Below are positions 9,011 through 17,933 of a DNA stretch of 64,000 bases, piece by piece. Source of the DNA: JACCYQ01 sp036675565 (GTDB lineage: Bacteria; Bacteroidota; Bacteroidia; Chitinophagales; Chitinophagaceae); contig JAKFER010000314.1 in assembly GCA_036675565.1 (NCBI GenBank), positions 36,326 to 100,325 on the forward strand. Direction: 5' to 3'. The number at the start of each line of letters is the position of its first letter. Positions within the stretch are counted from its first letter, which is position 1. The notes under the pieces were generated by a model. The model saw only the letters and a program-made list of their open reading frames with translations. It had not been told where the DNA came from and searched no databases. Both the position numbers and the translations under genes were made by a program.

Positions 9011-9697
9011 ATGCGAAAAATTTATTCAATCATTCTAGTCTCCTTTCTTTTACTGGGTTCTTATTCCTGCAGCGGGCTGAAGAAGTTTTCTGGTTATGTT
9101 TTAACAGAGCAGGATGCCGCAGCAGCCATCAGGCAATTACTGAATATAGGCGCAAGCAGTGATGGTATGATGAACACATTCAGTAAGGATAACATGCTTT
9201 CTGCCATTTTTCCCGAGCCGGTTAGCAATGTATTAACAACTTTACAGCAATTGGGACTGACTAATGAAATCGATCGGTTTACAACCACATTAAGTCTTGC
9301 TGCTGAACAAACCGCTGAAAAATCAGTTCCTATTTTTGCACAAAGTATCAGCCAATTAAAATTTAAAGATGCGGTGCGCATTGTGAAGAATGGTGGTACA
9401 GCAGCAACAGATTACCTCCGGGCATCAACAGGAGATAGTTTACGCATAGCCGTTAAACCTGTAATGCAACAGGCAATCAGTGAATATAAACTGGATCAGC
9501 AATGGGCTAAAATCATCAAACCGACCAGTGTAATTGGTGGTGCGAAAATAAATACTGATTTATCAAACCTGATGGCCGGTGTGGTTACAGAAATGATGTT
9601 CCGTAAAATTGAAGCAGAAGAAAGAAAAGTAAGAACAGAAGCTTCCGCAAGAACCACCACCCTTTTACAAAAAGTATTTTCAAAAGATTGGAATTGA
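9011..9697 (+). CDS. DUF4197 family lipoprotein
   Basis: This 228-residue protein has a leader ending in a cysteine (GSYSCSGL, Cys at about residue 20), so it is probably a lipoprotein. The mature part shows DUF4197 family features: the AAAAIRQLLNIGAS start, the FKDAVRIVKNGGTAATDYL block and the TTLLQKVFSKDW ending, which corresponds to the DLLKKVF ending of the second copy at 46778-47536. The family is mostly helical with no known activity. The gene is monocistronic, ending in a hairpin terminator 24 bp downstream of its stop, and stands between the divergent DapA-like gene and the ABC exporter gene. Confidence 0.87.
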   Translation: MRKIYSIILVSFLLLGSYSCSGLKKFSGYVLTEQDAAAAIRQLLNIGASSDGMMNTFSKDNMLSAIFPEPVSNVLTTLQQLGLTNEIDRFTTTLSLAAEQTAEKSVPIFAQSISQLKFKDAVRIVKNGGTAATDYLRASTGDSLRIAVKPVMQQAISEYKLDQQWAKIIKPTSVIGGAKINTDLSNLMAGVVTEMMFRKIEAEERKVRTEASARTTTLLQKVFSKDWN

Positions 9698-9720
9698 TTT
9701 TCCGTCTGACCTCCATCCAT

Positions 9721-9746
9721 AACCCCGGGCCTGACCCGGGTTTTTT
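9721..9746 (+). terminator. Rho-independent terminator after the DUF4197 gene
   Basis: A CCCGGG-cctga-CCCGGG hairpin flanked by A and T residues is followed by six T residues. It lies 24 bases after the DUF4197 stop and well before the ABC transporter start, so it should separate these two units. Confidence 0.85.
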
Positions 9747-9843
9747 ATGATCAGCCTGGAATAAAAAACATTTAATTTACAATGATGATGAACGCCATTA
9801 ACCAGGCGATTATTCCCAAAATCAAAATTCTTTATCTTTCAGT

Positions 9844-11676
9844 ATGAAGATTCTGTGGCAATATTTAAAACCTCATAAAGCTGTTATTTTTTTATCTCTC
9901 TTATTTGCCGGTATCGCACAGTTATTAAGCCTGATAGATCCATTAATTTTTGGAAAGATCATTGACGATTATGCCACCAACCCTGGTAACCGTACACAGG
10001 AGGAATTGGTTAAAGGCGTTTTGTATTGGTTAGGTATAGCCATAGCCGTAGCGATGCTTGCAAGATTATTTAAAGCCTTCCAGGAATATACTACGCGGCT
10101 TGCTGTTGCCCGTTTTGGTATGCAGATATTTAATGATGGTTTAAGACAGACTTTGCGACTATCATTCCAGGAATTTGAAGACAGCCGGAGTGGTGAAACA
10201 CTTTCTGTTTTACAAAAAGTAAAAACCGATACCGAACGCTTTGTAAGTTCTTTTATCAATATTGTATTTTCTTCTGTTGTTGGTATCGGGTTTTTGATCT
10301 GGTACAGCATCACCAAAAACTGGATGCTGATCCCCGTTTTTGTTTTTGGTATCCTGGTATTAGGTTCACTGACCGGGCTTCTATCCAAAAAAATTAAAAC
10401 CGTACAACGTTCAATTAATCGTGAGACCAATAAAATGTCAGGTGTAATTACAGAAAGCCTTCGCAATATTGAACTGGTAAAAAGTCTTGGATTAACATTT
10501 CCCGAAATAAGAAGACTGAGAGAACAAACGAAGAAAATATTTGACCTGGAAATGGTGAAGGTAAAAAAAGTGCGTTCACTTTCTTTTTTGCAGGGAACCA
10601 CACTCAACCTGCTCAGGCAATCCATATTATTTATTTTACTTTGGTTGATTTTCCGGGATGTATTGACAACGGGAGAATTGATCAGCATGCAATTTATTTC
10701 AACAACTATTTTTGTTCCATTACAAGACCTGGGCAACATCATTCTTCAATACCGGGAGGTGGAAGCATCGGTAAATACTTTTGACCAATTAATGCATAAA
10801 CCAATTGAAGTAAGGCCACCAGAGCCCGTGGAGATCGGTGAACTCCATGAACTCCGGTTTGAAAATGTGGTCTTTAACCACAAATCAGCATCGTATAATG
10901 CCATTGATAATATTTCTTTTGAAGTGAAGTCAGGCGAAACCATTGCATTTGTGGGACCATCTGGTTCCGGTAAATCAACATTGGTAAAATTGCTGGTTGG
11001 ATTATACAAACCGGTGAGCGGCGGTATTTATTTCAACAACCTGGATTCAACACAGATCAGGTATAATGAATTAAGAAGGCAGATTGGTTTTGTAACACAG
11101 GATACGCAATTGTTTGCAGGTACAATCAAAGACAATATGCTGTTTGTAAAAGCAGATGCCACCGATGAAGAAATTCTTTCGGCCATTCACAAAGCGGCAG
11201 CCACGCAATTATTAAAACGTTCATCACATGGGATTGATACACGATTGGGAGAAAGCGGTATGAAATTATCCGGTGGTGAAAAACAAAGAATTTCTATAGC
11301 AAGGGCATTGCTTCGCAATCCACGGTTGCTGATATTTGATGAAGCAACTTCAGCACTTGATTCATTAACGGAAGAAAATATTACGAATACCATCCGCAAA
11401 ATTTCCGCGGAAGGCGACCAGATCACTATCCTTATTGCTCATCGACTTTCAACAATTATGCATGCCGATGTTATTTATGTGCTGGAAAAAGGGAAATTCG
11501 CGGAAATCGGTTCGCATGAAGAACTGTTGCTGCAAAAAGGATTGTATTATGCCATGTGGCGGCAACAGGTTGGTGAAAGAAGAGAAGATACACGCCCAAA
11601 GACGTGGGTTGTTGAGGATGATGAAAAAGAGTTAGAAGAAACAAAAGACGAAATTAAACTGGAACCAGGTGAATAA
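9844..11676 (+). CDS. ABC exporter, fused membrane and ATPase domains (MsbA/ABCB type)
   Basis: This 610-residue half-transporter has an N-terminal six-helix exporter domain (about 1-310) and a C-terminal nucleotide-binding domain (about 340-580). Walker A is GPSGSGKST (371-379), the signature motif is LSGGEKQ (475-481), Walker B ends at Asp499-Glu500 (LLIFDEATSALD), and the H-loop is IAHRLST. It should work as a homodimer exporting a lipid, peptide or drug; the substrate is not evident. The acidic tail after residue 580 (many Glu and Asp) is family-variable. The gene is followed after six bases by a small hypothetical gene, so the two are probably one operon. Confidence 0.94.
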   Translation: MKILWQYLKPHKAVIFLSLLFAGIAQLLSLIDPLIFGKIIDDYATNPGNRTQEELVKGVLYWLGIAIAVAMLARLFKAFQEYTTRLAVARFGMQIFNDGLRQTLRLSFQEFEDSRSGETLSVLQKVKTDTERFVSSFINIVFSSVVGIGFLIWYSITKNWMLIPVFVFGILVLGSLTGLLSKKIKTVQRSINRETNKMSGVITESLRNIELVKSLGLTFPEIRRLREQTKKIFDLEMVKVKKVRSLSFLQGTTLNLLRQSILFILLWLIFRDVLTTGELISMQFISTTIFVPLQDLGNIILQYREVEASVNTFDQLMHKPIEVRPPEPVEIGELHELRFENVVFNHKSASYNAIDNISFEVKSGETIAFVGPSGSGKSTLVKLLVGLYKPVSGGIYFNNLDSTQIRYNELRRQIGFVTQDTQLFAGTIKDNMLFVKADATDEEILSAIHKAAATQLLKRSSHGIDTRLGESGMKLSGGEKQRISIARALLRNPRLLIFDEATSALDSLTEENITNTIRKISAEGDQITILIAHRLSTIMHADVIYVLEKGKFAEIGSHEELLLQKGLYYAMWRQQVGERREDTRPKTWVVEDDEKELEETKDEIKLEPGE

Positions 11677-11682
11677 TATATC

Positions 11683-12117
11683 ATGAACAAAAAAAAAGAA
11701 GTACTCGATATTATCAATATTATATTGGAGGATTGCATCATGGCGTATCCTCTTTCCTCTTTTATCATCAGCTTATATAAACAATATGGCCAAAGGGGGA
11801 GTTTGAGCAAAAAACAGTTGCAGGGATTATATTCAAAAGCATCGGAGATTAAAGAAATTGCTCCGGGTAAATTAGCCGCATTAGAATCCATCATCAAAAA
11901 AATGCCAACGCGTTATAAATCAGAATTACCTGAACCCAAGCCATTATTTGAAAAAGATGAACTGGCGGGGCAACTGCTGAATGATATCCTGGTAAAATAC
12001 CCTGAACATAAAAGAGCATTGTACATTAAGTCGCGGTATGATAATAATGAAGTGCTGACACCGGCTGAAATGAGCGACCTGAAAAGGTTTCACAAAGTAA
12101 TTACCAGTAAGGGGTAG
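11683..12117 (+). CDS. Hypothetical protein, helical
   Basis: I do not recognise this 144-residue protein. It has no signal peptide or membrane segment and reads as a mostly helical soluble protein, with LDIINIILEDCIMAYPLSSFIISLY near the start and KRALYIKSRYDNNEVLTPAEMSDLKRF-type helices near the end. The ATG lies six bases after the ABC exporter stop, implying co-transcription and translational coupling. It converges with rimO with an 18-base gap. A coiled or repeat-like role as a partner of the exporter is only a guess. Confidence 0.75.
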   Translation: MNKKKEVLDIINIILEDCIMAYPLSSFIISLYKQYGQRGSLSKKQLQGLYSKASEIKEIAPGKLAALESIIKKMPTRYKSELPEPKPLFEKDELAGQLLNDILVKYPEHKRALYIKSRYDNNEVLTPAEMSDLKRFHKVITSKG

Positions 12118-12135
12118 CAGAAAATAGGATTGAAG

Positions 12136-13446
12136 TTACATAACAACTTCCCCTTCCAGGTCATAATCATAAGCTTTCAAAATTTTCACCTTTACAAAAT
12201 CGCCGGGTAATAATTTTGATTTGCTGTGAACCACCACTTCGTTATCCACTTCAACGCTGTCAAATTCTGTGCGGCCCAGGTAACGGCCGGCTTCTTTTTT
12301 ATCGATCATCACATTGAAAGTCTGACCTATTTTTTCCTGGTTTTTTTCCAAAGAAATTTCCTGTTGCACTTCCATGATCTCCTGAGCCCGGCGTTCTTTT
12401 TCTTCTGCCGGAATATTATCGATCAGATCATATGCAGAAGTATTTTCTTCATGCGAGTACGAAAAAATTCCAACGCGGTCGAATCGCTGGCGAATCAAGA
12501 ATTGTTTTAATTCTTCCACATCATCCAAAGTTTCACCGGGAAAACCGGCAATCAATGTTGTGCGTAAACAAATTCCCGGAACTTTTTCCCTGATTGCAAT
12601 GGTCAGGTCTTCCATCTCTTCCCGGGTGATCTGTCGTTTCATCGCCTTCAACATATTGTTCGCTGCATGTTGCAAAGGCATATCCAGGTAATTACAAATA
12701 TTATCCCGTTCACGCATGGCATCCAGTATCTCCAATGGAAATTTTGATGGATAAGCATAATGTAAACGAATCCAAACCAGACCTTCAACATCCGCTAACC
12801 GGTGTAAAAGATCGGGCAACATTCTTTTTTTATAAATATCCAAACCATAATAAGTGAGCTCCTGTGCAATCAGCATGATCTCCTTCACGCCTTTTCTTAC
12901 CAGCGATTTTGCTTCTGCAACGATTTCTTCTATCGTTTTACTTACATGGTTACCACGCATTAAAGGAATAGCGCAAAAGGAACAGGTTCTGTTACAACCT
13001 TCTGAAATTTTCAGGTAGGCATAATGTTGCGGCGTGGCCAGCAGGCGTTCGCCCAATAACTCTGATTTATAATCTGCATTGAATTGTTGTAGTATCAGGG
13101 GCAGTTCCAAGGTGCCAAACCAGGCATCCACTTCAGGGATTTCTTTCTCCAAATCTTCACGATATCGCTGGCTAAGACAGCCGGTAACATATACTTTATC
13201 CAGTTTACCTCTTTGCTTTAAACCAACCTGTTCAATGATGGTATTAATTGATTCTTCCTTGGCTTTATCGATGAATCCGCAGGTATTGACCACTACGATA
13301 TTATGGTCAGGTTTGGTACTTTCATGTACAACATCTATGGCATTGGCGTGCAACTGGCCACTGAGCACCTCGCTGTCAACCATATTCTTGCTGCAGCCAA
13401 GCGTAATGATATTTACTTTATCCTTTTTTAGCGTTCTAACCTTCAT
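12136..13446 (-). CDS. rimO: Ribosomal protein S12 (Asp89) methylthiotransferase RimO
   Basis: RimO adds a methylthio group to an aspartate of ribosomal protein S12. The 436-residue protein has all three parts: an N-terminal UPF0004 domain with cluster cysteines 18, 56 and 90 (LGCSKN, NTCGF, VTGC), a radical SAM core with Cys151, Cys155 and Cys158 (EGCNRTCSFCAIP), and a C-terminal TRAM domain from about residue 370. The LGCSKNMVDSE motif separates RimO from MiaB. Length and start are normal. The gene appears to be transcribed alone, preceded by about 200 bp of AT-rich simple sequence. Confidence 0.95.
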   Translation of the reverse strand: MKVRTLKKDKVNIITLGCSKNMVDSEVLSGQLHANAIDVVHESTKPDHNIVVVNTCGFIDKAKEESINTIIEQVGLKQRGKLDKVYVTGCLSQRYREDLEKEIPEVDAWFGTLELPLILQQFNADYKSELLGERLLATPQHYAYLKISEGCNRTCSFCAIPLMRGNHVSKTIEEIVAEAKSLVRKGVKEIMLIAQELTYYGLDIYKKRMLPDLLHRLADVEGLVWIRLHYAYPSKFPLEILDAMRERDNICNYLDMPLQHAANNMLKAMKRQITREEMEDLTIAIREKVPGICLRTTLIAGFPGETLDDVEELKQFLIRQRFDRVGIFSYSHEENTSAYDLIDNIPAEEKERRAQEIMEVQQEISLEKNQEKIGQTFNVMIDKKEAGRYLGRTEFDSVEVDNEVVVHSKSKLLPGDFVKVKILKAYDYDLEGEVVM

Positions 13447-13652
13447 AACAAGCGGCGAAGGTAAACTGCAAAGTCAAAATTTAAAAGTTAAATGTTAATT
13501 ACAAGTAAAAATTTAAAATTTAAAAGTCAAAATCTTGGTACGATAGACTCTCACAGGTTGGAAAGAACGAATTAAGATTTTTTCATTTTTCTATTTAAAT
13601 TTTAAATTCTACCCATTTTCAAATTGTCAAATTGCCTAATTCTCAAATTATA
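13447..13652. repeat. AT-rich spacer with TTTAAAA/TTTGAAA-type simple repeats
   Basis: Between rimO and the cyclase gene the spacer is made of short reiterations such as aaaatttaaaagtt and tcaaattgtcaaatt. A related run occurs at 42257-42300 and another style (ctaaac units) at 46700-46775. These look like the simple intergenic repeats common in Bacteroidota genomes. No open frame or hairpin terminator was seen. Confidence 0.55.
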
Positions 13653-14693
13653 TTAGTCCATTACTTCATAAATCGTTACCGGGGTAGATTTATTTTTCAG
13701 GCTGACTTCTGCCACTTTGCGGCAATTAAATGATTCCTTAACTTTTTCATAAGACTCCTGGTTGATGATAATCTGGCCTTCTTTAGCAACTCCTTGCAAT
13801 CGTTGTGCAATATTTACAACATCGCCGATAACAGTGTAATCAAGCCGACGCAATTTACCGGAACCAATATTCCCTGAAATCATTTCACCTGAATTAATAC
13901 CAATAGAGACTTTTGGTGTAAAATTTGCCAGGTTTGATGCCGCTGGCAGATTTTCGATTTGCGTTCTTAACGCCAGGCAGGCATCAATTGCCCTGTCCAG
14001 GTGATAGTTTCCTTTAAAAACAGCCATTACTGCATCGCCAATAAATTTATCAACTATCCCACCTTGCGCAATGATCTCTTTGACCATGACATCAAAATAA
14101 TTATTCAATAATTGAACAACGACGTCGGGCGATTCGGATTCACTGATAGAAGTAAAAGAACAAATGTCAATAAAAGCAACAGTAGCATTTACTGTTTCGT
14201 TGATCATAAGCGACGATTCATATTCACGGGTATTCATAAAACTGAGCACCGTTTCGTCAACATACATTTTTAAAATATTATTCTCTTTAATGGCCTGAAG
14301 GGTTTGACGCACCTGTGCAACATGGGCAATTGTTTTTTCCATGGTCAAACTGAGATCATCAAAATTGATAGGCTTGGTAATAAAGTCGAAGGCACCCCTG
14401 TTCATAGCTGTCCTGATATTATCCATATCTCCATAAGCAGAAACGATGACTGCTTTTATCAATGGATTTGATTGACTTAATTGGCTAAGTAATGTCAGTC
14501 CATCCATTTCCGGCATATTGATATCGCTTAATACAATTTCAACATCGGGATTTTTTTGTATTTTTTCTAATGCATCAACACCATTGATGGCAAATACAAA
14601 TTCATATTGTTGTTCTCTTATTTTTTGACGAAATTTCTGCTTGATGAGCATTTCCAGGTCTGCCTCATCATCAGCCACTAAAATTTTTGTCAT
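13653..14693 (-). CDS. Response regulator fused to a class III adenylate cyclase
   Basis: Residues 1-125 form a receiver domain with acidic pocket Asp8/Asp9, phosphoacceptor Asp57 (LSDINMPEMDG) and Lys107 (ITKPI). After a helical linker, residues 165-346 form a class III nucleotidyl cyclase domain. Metal-binding aspartates are Asp176 (FIDICSFT) and Asp220 (FIGDAVMA). The base-selecting pair is Lys216 and Asp285 (LDYTVIG), the adenylate-type combination, and the transition-state residues Asn294 and Arg298 (VNIAQRL) are intact. The protein should therefore make cAMP when phosphorylated. It is last in a tight operon with a receiver protein and a 7TM kinase, sharing a four-base ATGA overlap with the receiver gene. 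Confidence 0.93.
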   Translation of the reverse strand: MTKILVADDEADLEMLIKQKFRQKIREQQYEFVFAINGVDALEKIQKNPDVEIVLSDINMPEMDGLTLLSQLSQSNPLIKAVIVSAYGDMDNIRTAMNRGAFDFITKPINFDDLSLTMEKTIAHVAQVRQTLQAIKENNILKMYVDETVLSFMNTREYESSLMINETVNATVAFIDICSFTSISESESPDVVVQLLNNYFDVMVKEIIAQGGIVDKFIGDAVMAVFKGNYHLDRAIDACLALRTQIENLPAASNLANFTPKVSIGINSGEMISGNIGSGKLRRLDYTVIGDVVNIAQRLQGVAKEGQIIINQESYEKVKESFNCRKVAEVSLKNKSTPVTIYEVMD

Positions 14694-15067
14694 GACGCAA
14701 TCGTTTTAAGTTTTTCCTTTAATAAGGTAAAGTCAACCGGTTTGGTTAAAAAATCGTCAGCACCTAAACGTTTAGCTGTATTAAAATTTTCATCATCACC
14801 ATATGCAGTGATCATCATTACAACTGGTGGTGGTGTTGTATATTTTTGTTTGATATGCTCTAATAACTCAAGTCCGCTCATACCAGGCATGTTAATATCG
14901 GAAAGTATCAAAACAGCTTCCTGTTTATGCTGGTTTAAATAGGTCAATGCCTTCTCGCCAGAAAATGCAAATACAAAATCCATTTCACCGGTCCTGATCT
15001 CTTTCCTGAATCTTTGTTCAAAAAGAAATTGCACATCCGTTTCGTCGTCAACTACTAAAACTTTCAT
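14690..15067 (-). CDS. Single-domain response regulator
   Basis: This 125-residue protein is a receiver domain only: Asp7/Asp8 acidic pair, phosphoacceptor Asp57 (LSDINMPGMSG), the switch region MMITAYGD and Lys109 (LTKPVD). It has no output domain, so it is likely a phosphotransfer intermediate or a diffusible regulator. It overlaps its neighbours by four bases on both sides, between the 7TM sensor kinase upstream and the receiver-cyclase downstream. The three genes are thus translationally coupled and probably one phosphorelay. Confidence 0.93.
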   Translation of the reverse strand: MKVLVVDDETDVQFLFEQRFRKEIRTGEMDFVFAFSGEKALTYLNQHKQEAVLILSDINMPGMSGLELLEHIKQKYTTPPPVVMMITAYGDDENFNTAKRLGADDFLTKPVDFTLLKEKLKTIAS

Positions 15068-17013
15068 TGCTTAAGATTTAATTTGTTAGGTAATTTGATG
15101 GTGAAACTGGTTCCAACTCCTTCCTCAGATTCTGGAATCAATTCGCCACCATGGCCTTTTACTATTATTTCGTAACTCATGCTTAAACCCAAACCTGTAC
15201 CCTGCCCCGCTGGTTTGGTTGTAAAAAATGGTTGAAAAATTTTTTCTATTGTTTGTGGTGAAATTCCCATTCCATTGTCTTTAACAATGATCTCTACATG
15301 TTCATTTAAATTTTTTGTTGTTACGGAAACCGTAGGGTCATAACCATTAATAGGTTGTTGTTTTTTTTCATTGACGGCATAAAATGCGTTGGTAATTAAA
15401 TTTAAAATTACCCTGCCCACATCCTGCGGAATGATGTTGATATTTCCGATGGTTTCATCAAAATCCGTTTTTAATGTGGCATTGAAATTTTTATCTTTTG
15501 CACGCAGGCCATGATAAGCCAATCGCAGGTATTCATCTGCCAATGCATTAATATTAGTGGATTCTTTCTGACCGCTGCTGGTACGTGAATGTTGCAACAT
15601 ACCTTTTACAATGGCATCTGCACGCTTTCCATGATGAAGAATTTTTCCTAAGTTTTGTTGTAAATCCTGTACAATTTTTGTTGCTTCTTCAGTATTCCCT
15701 TTTTTAATTTCTTCCATCATTTCACTGATCAACTCATTGCTGACCTCTGAGAAATTATTAACGAAGTTTAATGGATTTTGAATTTCGTGGGCAATACCCG
15801 CGGTAAGTTCTCCCAATGAAGCCATTTTTTCTGATTGTATTAATTGAGATTGGGTGGCTTTTAATTCTTCCATTGAATGAGTAAGTTCCGTTGTCCGGTC
15901 GGCAACTTTTTGCTCCAGTGTGTTAGCATACTCAGAAAGCTTATCGTTAGAAATTTTTAATGATTTAACCATGTCATTAAAATTCCTGGTCACAATGCCG
16001 ATCTCATCCAGCATGCCGTGTTTAACTTCTACATTCAAATCGCCTTCTTCTGCTTTCTGTATGCCAGCCATTAACCGTTGTAAGGGTTGAATCAGGCTTA
16101 TACGAAGTATAACAGGATAGATCCATAATATAAAAATGGCGGAGCTTAAAATGATCCACAATAATTTACGAAGCGTTTCCTGGTCTTCAAACCTTTGCAT
16201 AATATTAGCCTCGTTATCGGAATTGGTGGTAAATGATACAATGACCATCGTGGTCACTGATAAAATGGCCATGATGCTGGCAAAAGTAAAACCGACCAGT
16301 TTGTCCTGGAAACGAACGGGGAAAACTGAATAAATAATAAAAATTAAAACCTGTGCCTGAATCAATATCCAGACTCCGTATATGTAAACCGGTAATACAA
16401 AGGGTGTGGTGGCTCCGGGATAAATGAAAAGAATGGAAATTAAAATGGTCAGTATGGTACATAAGGCTAAGAACCTTGCCGGCACCCTATTTGGCGATCC
16501 TTGTTTTTTAAAATAAATACTCTTCCTGATGAAAGTAAAAAAAACCCAGCCATTTAAGAGTAAGGAAAACACACCAGCCAAAGGATTTACAAACTTACCA
16601 TAGGTAAAAGATGATAAGCCTTCCTGGCTGCGAATAAAGTGAAACCAAAAAATTAATAACACATAAGCGACACAAACAACCAGCAAAATCCTTGAAATCC
16701 ATTTTCTTTCCGTTTCAAATCCTTTTACAGGAAAAAGATAAGCCAATTGAACAAGCGAATAGCAGGTAATGGCAAGCCCTGTATTAAAAATTAAATTGGT
16801 GTAGCGATAAGTTAGTTCTCTTGCTTCGCCATGCAATCCTCCACTTATAAAGCCCATACTATGCCAGATGAGTAATCCTGAAAAATAAAGGATCAGCCAT
16901 TTTTTATAATCAGCTTTATTGGAAATGCGAAATAAGCTCACCAGGAATAATGAAGCGGTAAGCATGATGATCAATGCCATCAGGGAAAAAGAGCTTAGAA
17001 GAAAACTGTACAT
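15064..17013 (-). CDS. Membrane sensor histidine kinase, 7TM-type input, HAMP
   Basis: The first 320 residues contain about eight hydrophobic segments in the pattern of 7TM-type receptor kinases. A HAMP-like stretch (about 310-365) and coiled coil (365-395) lead to the HisKA domain, with His409 in GIAHEIQNPLNFV as the phosphoacceptor, and a HATPase domain with N-box ILNLITNAFYAV, G1 VKDNGMG and G2 GQGTGLGLS. It is coupled by four-base overlaps to the receiver and receiver-cyclase genes, so phosphate flow to Asp57 of one or both is likely. The signal sensed is unknown. Its transmitter is closely related to four other kinases in this island. Confidence 0.93.
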   Translation of the reverse strand: MYSFLLSSFSLMALIIMLTASLFLVSLFRISNKADYKKWLILYFSGLLIWHSMGFISGGLHGEARELTYRYTNLIFNTGLAITCYSLVQLAYLFPVKGFETERKWISRILLVVCVAYVLLIFWFHFIRSQEGLSSFTYGKFVNPLAGVFSLLLNGWVFFTFIRKSIYFKKQGSPNRVPARFLALCTILTILISILFIYPGATTPFVLPVYIYGVWILIQAQVLIFIIYSVFPVRFQDKLVGFTFASIMAILSVTTMVIVSFTTNSDNEANIMQRFEDQETLRKLLWIILSSAIFILWIYPVILRISLIQPLQRLMAGIQKAEEGDLNVEVKHGMLDEIGIVTRNFNDMVKSLKISNDKLSEYANTLEQKVADRTTELTHSMEELKATQSQLIQSEKMASLGELTAGIAHEIQNPLNFVNNFSEVSNELISEMMEEIKKGNTEEATKIVQDLQQNLGKILHHGKRADAIVKGMLQHSRTSSGQKESTNINALADEYLRLAYHGLRAKDKNFNATLKTDFDETIGNINIIPQDVGRVILNLITNAFYAVNEKKQQPINGYDPTVSVTTKNLNEHVEIIVKDNGMGISPQTIEKIFQPFFTTKPAGQGTGLGLSMSYEIIVKGHGGELIPESEEGVGTSFTIKLPNKLNLKQ

Positions 17014-17042
17014 GTTGAAGCTTTGGTTTACCAGAATTAATC

Positions 17043-17750
17043 TTATTGATTGGATGAGCCAGGTTTATAATCAGGTGGAGCAGGTGCCAGTGTATTCGTA
17101 TCAAGATAAATTTCTCTTCCAAGCCAGGCTCCCTGCAATAATGATACATCCACTTCCTCGGTAAAATCGGCCGGCGTATAACTATTGCTTACATAATATT
17201 TTGATAATAAACCTAACTCCATATAAGTATAGGCCACTAACTGGCTGCAGGCATACTGATTGGCAGCAGATGCAATATTATAAAAACGGCCTTCTAAAAA
17301 ATTGGTGAGCTCCACTGCCTGGTTATCACCCGTATAAGGCAAGGTGCCATTTTTGGCGTAATCGATCACCGATTTTAATGTATCGATCATTGAAGGCTGC
17401 CTGTTGATCATGAGTTTGCGTGCCATATAAGCGCCATCATATTTTACCCAGAAATTATGCTGAATACGATCTGTAAGATATACCAGTTGCGGACCTGCTT
17501 TCAATTTTCCTGATAAAAGGTCAATGGCGGTATCTGCAGTATTTGCTTCCCAATATAAACGGGCTTCGGGGTCAATGCCTGGCAGTCCAATATCTCCTGC
17601 AACCACTACCATACCTACATGAGACCAGTTGGAATTGGTAATGGCCTGGGCTTCCATACTGGTGACCAGTAAACCTTTCATTACAACAATATCAAACGTT
17701 TTAAGGTTAGCTAAAAAATCATTGAGTGGTAAAGGCTGACGTGTAAGCAT
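17043..17750 (-). CDS. Permuted NlpC/P60 (YiiX-like) papain-fold hydrolase
   Basis: This 235-residue protein has the circularly permuted order of the YiiX/LRAT-like NlpC/P60 group: the histidine comes first, in WSHVGMVV (His44), and the nucleophile cysteine later, in YACSQLVAYTYMELGLL (Cys168). No signal peptide is seen, so it is probably cytoplasmic. Family members cut amide or ester bonds in peptidoglycan fragments or lipids; the substrate here is unknown. The gene lies 29 bp upstream of the 7TM kinase, so it may be first in that operon. A proline-rich tail follows the catalytic domain. Confidence 0.85.
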   Translation of the reverse strand: MLTRQPLPLNDFLANLKTFDIVVMKGLLVTSMEAQAITNSNWSHVGMVVVAGDIGLPGIDPEARLYWEANTADTAIDLLSGKLKAGPQLVYLTDRIQHNFWVKYDGAYMARKLMINRQPSMIDTLKSVIDYAKNGTLPYTGDNQAVELTNFLEGRFYNIASAANQYACSQLVAYTYMELGLLSKYYVSNSYTPADFTEEVDVSLLQGAWLGREIYLDTNTLAPAPPDYKPGSSNQ

Positions 17751-17933
17751 AACAGAAGATTTAAGTGGATGAAGTGATGAGCTGAAATATTCTTGTTGTT
17801 AAGTTATCTATTTAATTAATGATATTTCACTATGATTTTTTTAATCAAAGGATAATGGATCTTTTTAAACTTTAACTCCTTTCTTCAGCAACTTAAAAGG
17901 TAGAATCATTTCAAACCTTTTTTAAAATCTTCA

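Noticed and set aside
9969..10742. A long antisense open frame within the ABC exporter gene
   Set aside because: It is a shadow of a strong coding frame with all ABC motifs; its translation has no family signatures.
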